Assembly: GCA_024404335.1 (NCBI GenBank) | Contig: JAKSQA010000017.1 | Coordinates: 1 to 10,991 of the forward strand | DNA: 10,991 bases | Source of the DNA: Mailhella sp. | Lineage (GTDB): Bacteria; Desulfobacterota; Desulfovibrionia; Desulfovibrionales; Desulfovibrionaceae | Reading direction: 5' to 3' | Shown: positions 1 through 5,552 of the stretch, in pieces | Position numbering within the stretch: position 1 is the first letter of the stretch | How the letters are laid out: every line of letters begins with the position of its first letter | Position numbers and translations under genes: made by a program | The notes under the pieces: model-generated | What the model was told of the DNA's origin: nothing | What the model saw: the letters and a program-made list of their open reading frames with translations, nothing else | Databases searched by the model: none

Positions 1-29
1 TTCGTTCGAAGTTTCACAAGGAGAAGGGG

Positions 30-66
30 AAAAAGAGGAGCGGATGCAGGGCGTATCCGCTCCTCT
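30..66 (-). terminator. Rho-independent terminator of the nfnAB operon
   Basis: A stem of about 14 bp pairs 34-47 with 53-66 around a 5-nt loop. Read on the minus strand it begins 7 nt after the nfnB stop codon and is followed by TTTTTCCCC. Long GC-rich stem plus U-tract on the correct side makes this a strong intrinsic terminator for minus-strand transcription. Confidence 0.88.
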
Positions 67-73
67 GCGGAAG

Positions 74-1471
74 CTATTCCTCGATGCCGAGCTTCTTCGC
101 GATGCTCTGGGCGGCACGGCGTCCGGCGCCCATGGCGAGGATGACGGTGGCTGCGCCGGTCACGATGTCGCCGCCGGCGTAGACGTTGGGTATGGAGGTC
201 TCGCCGTTCTCGTCGACCTTGATGTAGCCCTTCTCATTGAGGTCGAGCTCGGGGGTGGCGCCGAGCAGGAGCGGGTTGGGGCGCGTTCCGAGGGCCACGA
301 TGGCGAGGTCGGTCTCGATCTCGAATTCAGAGCCGGGCACGGGGCGGGGGCGGCGGCGGCCCGAGGCGTCGGGTTCGCCGAGCTCCATGCGCTGCAGGCG
401 CACGCCGGTGAGCTGGCTGTTCTCGTCGGTGATGAAGTTGAGCGGAGCGGAGAGCTCGAGCAGCTGCATGCCTTCCTCAAGCGCGTGTTCGATCTCCTCG
501 CCGCGGGCGGGCATTTCGGCGCGGGTGCGGCGGTAGACGACGTGCACGCTCTCGGCGCCGAGGCGGAGGGCGGTGCGGGCGGCGTCCATGGCGACGTTGC
601 CGGCGCCGAACACGGTCACATGCTTTCCGGGGCAGACGGGCGTGTCATAGTCCGGGAAGGAGTGGGCGCGGCCGAGGTTGACGCGGGTGAGGTATTCGTT
701 GGCGGAGAAGACGCCGATGGCGTTCTCGTTGGCCACGTTGAGGAAGTAGGGCAGTCCGGCGCCCACGCCGAGGAAGACGGCGTCGTAGCCTTCGTCGAGG
801 AGGCCCTGCACGGTGACGGTGCGGCCGCCGACGTAGTTGAGGCGGATGTCAACGCCCATGGCGCGGAGGGAATCGAGCTCGCGCGCGACGACGTCCTTGG
901 GAAGACGGAAGGCGGGGATGCCGTAGATGAGCACGCCGCCGGCCTCATGCAGGCCTTCGAACACGGTGACATCGACGCCCAGGCGGGCAAGGTAGCCGGC
1001 GCAGGTGACGGACGAGGGGCCGGAGCCGATGCAGGCGACGCGGCGGCCGACCCTGCGGATCTCGGGGGTCTTTTCGGCGGAGGCATGGTCGGCGACGAAG
1101 CGCTCGAGGCGGCCGATGGCCACGGGCGATCCCTTCTTGCCGAGGATGCACTTGCCTTCGCACTGCTTCTCCTGCGGGCAGACGCGGCCGCAGACGGCGG
1201 GGAGGCTGCTGGCGGTGTGGATGATGCGGCTGGCTTCGTCGATGTCGCCGAGGACTACCTGGCGGATGAACTCGGGGATGGCGATGTCGACGGGGCAGCC
1301 GGAGCGGCAGAGGGGCTTCTTGCACTGCAGGCAGCGGGTGGCTTCGGCATGGGCCATTTCGGCGGTGTAGCCGAGGGCGACCTCATTGAAGTTATGGATG
1401 CGTTCCCTGGGATCCTGGCAGGGCATTTCGTGGCGGGCGATCTTGGCGCCCTGGGTAACGGCCTGGCTCAT
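74..1471 (-). CDS. nfnB: NfnB-type NADPH-dependent oxidoreductase (glutamate synthase small subunit homologue)
   Basis: A 465-residue iron-sulfur flavoprotein of the GltD / NADPH-dependent glutamate synthase small-subunit family. Visible in order: an N-terminal ferredoxin-like domain with two cysteine groups for [4Fe-4S] clusters (C47, C50, C55, C59 and C94, C98, C104, C108); an FAD-binding GxGxxS motif near 149-154; an NADP(H)-binding Rossmann motif GAGNVAMDAAR at 289-299; and the C-terminal FAD motif YAGGD...GAAT near 431-442. The start follows an AAGGAGG ribosome site 7 nt upstream and overlaps the nfnA stop as TGATG. Pairing with an NfnA-like protein, with no glutamate synthase large subunit nearby, favours NfnAB (NADH-dependent reduced ferredoxin:NADP+ oxidoreductase), a cytoplasmic electron-bifurcating enzyme linking ferredoxin, NADH and NADPH. 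Database annotation often calls this gene gltA, gltD or sudA. The family call is certain; the Nfn role is inferred from the pairing. Confidence 0.9.
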   Translation of the reverse strand: MSQAVTQGAKIARHEMPCQDPRERIHNFNEVALGYTAEMAHAEATRCLQCKKPLCRSGCPVDIAIPEFIRQVVLGDIDEASRIIHTASSLPAVCGRVCPQEKQCEGKCILGKKGSPVAIGRLERFVADHASAEKTPEIRRVGRRVACIGSGPSSVTCAGYLARLGVDVTVFEGLHEAGGVLIYGIPAFRLPKDVVARELDSLRAMGVDIRLNYVGGRTVTVQGLLDEGYDAVFLGVGAGLPYFLNVANENAIGVFSANEYLTRVNLGRAHSFPDYDTPVCPGKHVTVFGAGNVAMDAARTALRLGAESVHVVYRRTRAEMPARGEEIEHALEEGMQLLELSAPLNFITDENSQLTGVRLQRMELGEPDASGRRRPRPVPGSEFEIETDLAIVALGTRPNPLLLGATPELDLNEKGYIKVDENGETSIPNVYAGGDIVTGAATVILAMGAGRRAAQSIAKKLGIEE

Positions 1472-2337
1472 CAGCGCACCTCCTTCACATTGTCAAAGCA
1501 GTGGCAGCGCTTGTTCTCGGCGGCAAGCCTTTCCTGGGTGCGGAAGGAGGCGAGACGGGTGCGCAGTTCGGCGAAGTCGACCTTGTGGCCGTCGAATTCG
1601 GGGCCGTCGACGCAGGTGAACTTCATCTGGCCGTCAACGGTGACGCGGCAGGCGCCGCACATGCCGAGGCCGTCGACCATGAGGGAGTTGAGGCTGACGG
1701 TGGTGGGCACGGCATAGCCGCGGGTGAGCTCGGCGACGGCCTGCATCATGGGCACGGGGCCGACGGCGACGACTTCGGGGATGTTCTCGCCCTCGGTGTC
1801 GAGGCGGTCGCGGACGAGGTCGGTCACGATGCCCTGGCGGCCCATGGAGCCGTCGTCGGTGGAGACGAGCACTTCGTCACAGAAGAGGGAAAGCTCCTTG
1901 TGGAAGAGGAGCAGGTCCTTGTTGCGGGCGCCGATGCAGGCGATGACGTAGTTGCCGGCATCGTGGTGGCCCTTGGCGATATGGTGCATGGCCGCGACGC
2001 CGGTGCCGCCGCCCACGCAGATGACCTTCTTGGGGGATTCGAACTTCTCGATCTTCGTCGCCTGGCCGAGGGGGCCGCAGACGTCGAGGATTTCCTGCCC
2101 TTCCCGGAGCTCTTCAAGCAGCTGCGTGGAGCGGCCCAGTACGAGATAGACGATGGTGATCGTGCCGGCAGCCTTGTCGGTGTCGGCTATGGTGAGGGGG
2201 AAGCGTTCGCCGCGCTCATCGACGCGGAGAATGACGAAATGACCGGGCTTGGCGGCAGCGGCGATCTGGGGCGCATCGATGACCAGCTTGCTGGTGCGCC
2301 CGGGGATCAGGCTTTCCTTGCGCAGGATCTTCGGCAT
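1471..2337 (-). CDS. nfnA: NfnA-type sulfide/dihydroorotate dehydrogenase-like FAD/NAD-binding subunit
   Basis: A 288-residue protein of the ferredoxin-NADP reductase / PyrK family. It has an FAD-binding segment RFPLT at 45-49, an NAD-binding GGGTGVA loop at 109-115, and a C-terminal [2Fe-2S] motif with C227, C230 and C242 preceded by D222. This Asp-plus-three-Cys spacing (D-x4-C-x2-C-x11-C) is the arrangement described for NfnA, so an Asp-ligated cluster is expected. In NfnAB this small subunit binds NADH and passes electrons to the NfnB flavin that bifurcates between ferredoxin and NADP+. The reading frame stays open upstream to 2463, but the start at 2337 is chosen because GGAGG lies 4 nt before this ATG and family homology begins here. 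It is translationally coupled to nfnB through TGATG. Confidence 0.9.
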   Translation of the reverse strand: MPKILRKESLIPGRTSKLVIDAPQIAAAAKPGHFVILRVDERGERFPLTIADTDKAAGTITIVYLVLGRSTQLLEELREGQEILDVCGPLGQATKIEKFESPKKVICVGGGTGVAAMHHIAKGHHDAGNYVIACIGARNKDLLLFHKELSLFCDEVLVSTDDGSMGRQGIVTDLVRDRLDTEGENIPEVVAVGPVPMMQAVAELTRGYAVPTTVSLNSLMVDGLGMCGACRVTVDGQMKFTCVDGPEFDGHKVDFAELRTRLASFRTQERLAAENKRCHCFDNVKEVR

Positions 2338-2341
2338 GAGA

Positions 2342-2346
2342 CCTCC
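2342..2346 (-). promoter_or_regulatory. Ribosome binding site that fixes the nfnA start
   Basis: GGAGG on the minus strand, 4 nt before the ATG at 2337. No comparable site precedes the in-frame upstream ATG at 2463, so the extra 42 upstream codons are best treated as leader. Confidence 0.75.
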
Positions 2347-2405
2347 AAAAAGGAATATTTCAAGGTTTGACTGCTCGTGAAAAATGGAAAGAGCGATTGC
2401 ATGGA

Positions 2406-2434
2406 ATCCTACGCCCGCCTTGGGAAATGCGCAA
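2406..2434 (-). promoter_or_regulatory. Candidate sigma-70 promoter for nfnAB
   Basis: On the minus strand TTGCGC (2429-2434) and TAGGAT (2406-2411) are separated by exactly 17 nt, giving a leader of about 60 nt to the nfnA start. Both boxes are imperfect (3/6 and 4/6), but the -35 hexamer is identical to that of the better candidate before the BAX-inhibitor gene. An AT-rich tract (2462-2515) lies upstream and could serve as an UP element or regulator site. Prediction by eye only. Confidence 0.35.
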
Positions 2435-2631
2435 GGAGTACGCGGAGCCGACCATGGGAGCATTTGAATAAGATTTGCATATTACAGCGATATAATTGAA
2501 TATAAATAAATACATCCGATGGACTGCCCGTTGTTTTCCGAGGGGATGGAGGTGCCAGGAAGTCGGAATCGGAGGCGAAAAAGATATTTTCACAATGTCG
2601 ACACTTTGCAGCGGTCTTCTTGTGAATGGCC

Positions 2632-2657
2632 GGTGCCCCCGGCGCAAGCCGAGCACC
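2632..2657. repeat. Hairpin with GCAA tetraloop
   Basis: GGTGC at 2633-2636 and flanks pairs with GCACC at 2653-2657, and inside it CGGC (2640-2643) pairs with GCCG (2648-2651) around a GCAA loop. A GNRA tetraloop exists only on the plus-strand RNA. It is the first of a run of inverted repeats that continues with GCGCAGCGC (2661-2669) and CCGGCC-GCA-GGCCGG (2707-2721). No known RNA family is recognised. Confidence 0.4.
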
Positions 2658-2752
2658 TGTGCGCAGCGCCGGTCATGTGCCGGAGTGACAGGGGCGGGCC
2701 ATGCCGCCGGCCGCAGGCCGGTCCCTATGAAAAAGCCTTGGAAAGGATGGGG

Positions 2753-2793
2753 CCGGGAAGGAAGAACCTTCCACGGAAGGTTCTCCTTCCCGG
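2753..2793. repeat. Long near-perfect inverted repeat
   Basis: CCGGGAAGGA at 2753-2762 pairs with TCCTTCCCGG at 2784-2793, then after one bulged A, GAACCTTC (2764-2771) pairs with GAAGGTTC (2776-2783), leaving a 4-nt loop. That is about 18 bp with a single bulge. No U-tract follows directly on either strand (AAAAATT on plus, CCCCATCC on minus), so it is not a canonical intrinsic terminator. It sits just beyond the carboxypeptidase terminator and could be a back-up terminator, a processing site or a repeat-element remnant. Confidence 0.6.
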
Positions 2794-2808
2794 AAAAATT
2801 CCAGCCAT

Positions 2809-2833
2809 AAAAAAGGCCGGCAGTGCCGGCCTT
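2809..2833 (-). terminator. Rho-independent terminator after the carboxypeptidase gene
   Basis: AAGGCCGGC (2813-2821) pairs with GCCGGCCTT (2825-2833) around a 3-nt loop, and the minus strand continues into TTTTTT (2809-2814). The element lies about 20 nt past the stop codon of the carboxypeptidase gene and should end the rpoZ-dnaJ-carboxypeptidase transcript. Confidence 0.9.
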
Positions 2834-2853
2834 CGGATCGTATGCGGTGCGGA

Positions 2854-3957
2854 CTATCCCGCCCTGCGCTGCCGCGCCTGGCGAGGGGATTCCGCGGGCT
2901 GCCTGGATGCGGGGCGCCTGGCCGGCTGGAACCGGTCGGCCTTCCTGTTCTTCATGGTGTGCTTCGAGGGGCCGGCGTTGCGTGCGGGGGCATCCTGGGG
3001 GTGGATCCTGGGCGGGGGGGCAGGGGCAGGCGCGGACTTGCGCAGCTGTGCGGCCCTTGCAGGGGAGACGCCGAGGGCGGCGGCCGCCGTAGGGGCCTGC
3101 TTCCGCACAGCGGCGAAGCCGGCGTTGAGCAGCCGTGCGGCCTCGGCCGCGCGCACGCCCGTGTTCGGGGCGCCCATGACGACGGCGATGAGCTTGTGGC
3201 GTTCCTGCGTGGCCGTGGCGATGATGTTGTAGCCGGCGGCCGTGACCCAGCCGGTCTTCAGGCCGTCGAGGCCGGGGTAGCTGCCCACGAGGGGGTTGTG
3301 GTTGGGCTCGGTGTGCGTACGGTGCGTCACATAGGGGGAAAGATGGTAGCGCCTGGCGGAGGGATAGGCGGCCTGGTAGGCCCGGGCGAGGCGCATCATG
3401 TCGCGGGCGGTGGTGATCTGCCCTGCGGCGGGAAGGCCGTGGACGTTGGCGAAGCGCGTGTTCTTCATGCCGAGGCGGCGGGCCAGCGCGTTCATGCGTC
3501 CCACGAAGGCTCCGGTGGAGCCTGCCACGGCTTCGGCTACGGCCACGCTGGCGTCATTGCCGGAGGCCACGGCCATGCCCTGGAGGAGCTTGTCCATGCT
3601 GACCTTCTCGCCGGCGACGAGCCCGAGCCTCGATCCCCCGGTGGAGGCGGCGAGGGGGCTGATTCGCACCTTCGTCCCATAGCCGAGCTTCGTGCTGCTG
3701 ATGGCGTTCATGGCGACGTACATGGATATGACCTTCGTCAGCGAGGCGGGCGGGATGCGGAGGTCGGGATGCTGCTCGTAGAGGATCCTGCCGGTCGTGG
3801 CGTCGAGAAGTATGGCGCTCTTCGCGCGGAGGGGGGCGGCGGAGGCGGGGGCTGCAAGCCCTGCGGCGGCGATGAGGAGGGAGAGGACGGCGAGGAGGAC
3901 GAGGGAGGGGATGCCCCGCATCTTCGGGGGCCTGGCGGAATGTCTTTCGTGAAGCAT
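2854..3957 (-). CDS. Serine-type D-alanyl-D-alanine carboxypeptidase (low-molecular-weight PBP, peptidase S11)
   Basis: A secreted penicillin-binding protein that trims the terminal D-Ala from peptidoglycan stem peptides in the periplasm. With the chosen start (367 residues) it has a signal peptide with hydrophobic core around 17-34 and an AxA-like cleavage site near 39, followed by the three S11 motifs: SLTK with nucleophile S72 and K75, SGN at 132-134, and KTG at 234-236. The tail from about 287 on is Pro/Ala/Arg-rich and basic, with neither a clear PBP5-like C-terminal domain nor an amphipathic membrane anchor. The frame is open to an ATG at 4029 that overlaps the dnaJ stop (ATGA), but that version places a terminator-like hairpin and about 36 odd residues before the signal peptide. 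I prefer 3957 (AAGAG 7 nt upstream); 3921 is also possible. The function is clear, the start is not. Confidence 0.88.
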   Translation of the reverse strand: MLHERHSARPPKMRGIPSLVLLAVLSLLIAAAGLAAPASAAPLRAKSAILLDATTGRILYEQHPDLRIPPASLTKVISMYVAMNAISSTKLGYGTKVRISPLAASTGGSRLGLVAGEKVSMDKLLQGMAVASGNDASVAVAEAVAGSTGAFVGRMNALARRLGMKNTRFANVHGLPAAGQITTARDMMRLARAYQAAYPSARRYHLSPYVTHRTHTEPNHNPLVGSYPGLDGLKTGWVTAAGYNIIATATQERHKLIAVVMGAPNTGVRAAEAARLLNAGFAAVRKQAPTAAAALGVSPARAAQLRKSAPAPAPPPRIHPQDAPARNAGPSKHTMKNRKADRFQPARRPASRQPAESPRQARQRRAG

Positions 3958-3973
3958 CGTGGAGCTCTTAACG

Positions 3974-4008
3974 AAAAGCATGGGACATGTGCGCACACAT
4001 GCCCCATG
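3974..4008 (-). terminator. Terminator or attenuator hairpin just after dnaJ
   Basis: Positions 3979-3991 pair with 3996-4008 to give a 13-bp stem with a TGCG loop on the minus strand. The only irregularity is A85/C02 on the plus strand, which becomes an allowed G-U pair in minus-strand RNA. The minus strand then runs CTTTTCGTT, a modest U-tract. The hairpin starts 18 nt after the dnaJ stop and ends before the preferred start of the carboxypeptidase gene, so it probably reduces readthrough rather than blocking it. Confidence 0.6.
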
Positions 4009-4025
4009 CCGTTTGAATCGGTATG

Positions 4026-5135
4026 TCATTCGCCGGTGACGGCCTTCTTGAGCTTGTCGAAGAAGCCGCCTTTCTGTTCCTCAGCAAGGCGCTCGAATTC
4101 CCTGAGGAGCTCTTCCTGCTTGGAAGTGAGCTTCGTCGGGGTCTTGACGATGACCCTGACGATCAGGTCGCCGGTGCGGTTCGAGCCGGGGTATCTGAGC
4201 CCCTTGCCGCGGATGGTGAAGAGCTTGCCGCTCTGCGTCCCCTTGGGGATGTCGAGGTCGAGCATCTCGTCTTCCTTGAGGCTGGGCACCTGGATGCGCG
4301 CACCGAGGGCCGCCTGGGGGAAGGTTATCTCAGCGGTGTAGATGAGGTTCTGCTCGTCGCGTTCGAAGACGTCGTCATCCTCGACATGCAGCACGACGTA
4401 GAGGTCGCCGTTGGGGCCGCCGTGGACGCCGGCCTCGCCCTCGCCCCTGAGGCGGAGGCGCGCGCCGTCATAGACGCCGGCCGGGATGCGGACGTTGAGC
4501 TCGCGTACCGTCTCGACGATTCCCGACCCCTTGCATTTGGGGCAGGGCTTGGGGATCGTGAAGCCGCGGCCTCTGCACGAGGGGCAGGACTGCACGAACT
4601 GCATGAAGCCCTGGCGGATGACCGTCTGGCCGCTGCCGCCGCACTTGCGGCAGGTCTCGCGGTCGGATCCCTTGGCGGCGCCCGACCCGGAGCATTCGGG
4701 GCAGGTGGCATGTCTGGGGAGCTTGATGGGCTTCTCGATGCCGGAGGCCGCCTCGCGGAAGGAGATGGTCATGTTGTAGCGGAGGTCGTCGCCCTGCTGG
4801 GGACGGGGCCCGCGTGAGCGGGATGCGCCGCCGAATCCGCCGAAGATATCGCCGAAGATGTCGCCGAACTGGGAGAAGATATCATCAGCATTGGTGAATC
4901 CTCCGCCCATTCCGCCGGGGTTCGGAGTGCCGAACCGGTCGTAGTTGGCCCGGCGCTCGGGATCGCGCAGGGCGTCGTACGCCTCGGCCGCTTCCTTGAA
5001 CTTCTGCTCCGCTTCCGGATCGTCAGGGTTGTGGTCGGGATGGTACTTAAGCGCGAGCTTGCGGTATGCGCGCTTGATCTCGTCTTCCGTGGCGTCCTTC
5101 TTGACGCCGAGGACTTCGTAGTAATCGCGGCTCAT
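4026..5135 (-). CDS. dnaJ: Chaperone DnaJ (class A Hsp40)
   Basis: A 369-residue cytoplasmic co-chaperone that delivers unfolded clients to DnaK and stimulates its ATPase. The J domain occupies about 1-70 with the HPD triad at 32-34. A Gly/Phe-rich linker (about 74-105) carries three DIF motifs in a row near 85-98. The zinc-binding domain has four CxxCxGxG repeats (C145/C148, C162/C165, C184/C187, C198/C201), followed by the two substrate-binding beta domains and a charged C-terminus. All class A hallmarks are intact and the length is typical. It starts 14 nt after the rpoZ stop, with GGAAGGG 4 nt before the ATG. No dnaK or grpE is adjacent, and no CIRCE or sigma-32 promoter is evident, so it appears to be expressed with rpoZ. 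Confidence 0.97.
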   Translation of the reverse strand: MSRDYYEVLGVKKDATEDEIKRAYRKLALKYHPDHNPDDPEAEQKFKEAAEAYDALRDPERRANYDRFGTPNPGGMGGGFTNADDIFSQFGDIFGDIFGGFGGASRSRGPRPQQGDDLRYNMTISFREAASGIEKPIKLPRHATCPECSGSGAAKGSDRETCRKCGGSGQTVIRQGFMQFVQSCPSCRGRGFTIPKPCPKCKGSGIVETVRELNVRIPAGVYDGARLRLRGEGEAGVHGGPNGDLYVVLHVEDDDVFERDEQNLIYTAEITFPQAALGARIQVPSLKEDEMLDLDIPKGTQSGKLFTIRGKGLRYPGSNRTGDLIVRVIVKTPTKLTSKQEELLREFERLAEEQKGGFFDKLKKAVTGE

Positions 5136-5149
5136 CGTACCCTTCCGTA

Positions 5150-5383
5150 TCAGTCGTCAAGGTCGGCGTTCTTCGCAGGTGCGGGGGTGTAGTAGCGCTT
5201 GTCTTCGGGAAGCACCTTGCCGGCGGCGATTTCGCGGAGAGCCGTGACGATCTCCTTGTTCTTGGACTCGACCAGGGGTTCGTAGCCTTCACGGAACTGA
5301 CGCACGCGCTTGATGGCCATCTGTACGAGCAGGAAACGGTTGTCAACGCGCTGCTGGCAGTCTTCGACGGTAATGCGGGCCAT
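5150..5383 (-). CDS. rpoZ: DNA-directed RNA polymerase omega subunit
   Basis: A 77-residue protein matching the small omega subunit, which helps the beta-prime subunit fold and assemble into RNA polymerase. The N-terminus MARITVEDC followed by DNRF at about 14-17 and the internal VALREIAAG at about 46-54 are the family signature (VDNRFxLV ... EIxxG). The length is short, as in deltaproteobacterial and Desulfovibrio-type omegas. GGAGG lies 6 nt before the ATG. It is the first gene of an apparent rpoZ-dnaJ-carboxypeptidase unit. The 170 bp upstream, between rpoZ and the rnr stop, hold several small inverted repeats and only a weak promoter candidate (TATATC on the minus strand at 5464-5469). 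Confidence 0.95.
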   Translation of the reverse strand: MARITVEDCQQRVDNRFLLVQMAIKRVRQFREGYEPLVESKNKEIVTALREIAAGKVLPEDKRYYTPAPAKNADLDD

Positions 5384-5394
5384 GGTTTGCCTCC

Positions 5395-5435
5395 AGGTCC
5401 CGGAGATGCCGGGGCCGGTTCAGATATGGGGACCT
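5395..5435 (-). promoter_or_regulatory. Possible leader stem next to the rpoZ ribosome site
   Basis: AGGTCCC at 5395-5401 is complementary to GGGACCT at 5429-5435, enclosing 27 nt that contain further CCGG repeats. The 5395 arm abuts the rpoZ GGAGG (5390-5394), so folding could modulate ribosome access. Only seven base pairs support it. Confidence 0.25.
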
Positions 5436-5523
5436 CCCGCGGAAAAGGGGAGGGAAAGAAACGGATATATGCCGAACCATTCCTCTTATCCGCATGGCGG
5501 ATGCCTGTCAAGCTTCAGGCGGG

Positions 5524-5545
5524 GTGCGCCCCCGAAGGGGCGCAC
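5524..5545 (-). terminator. GC-rich UUCG hairpin after rnr (terminator-like)
   Basis: GTGCGCCCC (5524-5532) pairs with GGGGCGCAC (5537-5545), and on the minus strand the loop is TTCG, an extra-stable tetraloop. It begins 7 nt after the rnr stop. No U-tract follows, and a second small inverted repeat (ATCCGC-ATG-GCGGAT, 5488-5502) lies downstream. It may end the lpxK-rnr transcript with help from Rho, or protect its 3' end. Confidence 0.5.
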
Positions 5546-5552
5546 GCGGACA

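Larger units (their letters stand above)
2338..2808. other. Intergenic region without a convincing gene
   Basis: About 470 bp lie between the nfnA start and the carboxypeptidase terminator. The part next to nfnA holds its leader and candidate promoter. Positions 2462-2515 form a conspicuous AT-rich island in otherwise GC-rich DNA. Positions 2630-2793 are rich in inverted repeats. Open frames on both strands (for example 2360-2656 minus, 2496-2810 plus) have no recognisable domain, no good ribosome site and no family-like composition, so I do not call them genes. Confidence 0.6.

Noticed and set aside
44..1717. 557-codon open frame on the plus strand opposite nfnB
   Set aside because: Antisense shadow of a GC-rich coding gene: rich in Ala, Gly, Asp, Glu and Val with no domain, while the minus strand carries all the Nfn motifs.
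2630..2725. Cobalamin, molybdenum-cofactor or SRP-like structured RNA
   Set aside because: The hairpins and GC-rich motifs looked suggestive, but the conserved cores of these families are not present, and no matching target gene lies downstream in the right orientation.
2360..2810. Possible small genes of about 100 codons in the nfnA upstream region (minus 2360-2656, plus 2496-2810)
   Set aside because: No good ribosome site, no family-like sequence, and they cross the nfnA leader and hairpins. A real small peptide cannot be excluded but nothing supports one.
2842..4341. 499-codon plus-strand open frame opposite the carboxypeptidase gene
   Set aside because: Gly/Ala/His-rich composition with no recognisable motif; it runs through the terminator-like hairpin and into dnaJ. 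Explained by codon bias of the opposite strand.
5388..5552. Strong promoter for rpoZ
   Set aside because: A TATATC box is visible on the minus strand, but no convincing -35 at the right distance was found, so no promoter feature is called.
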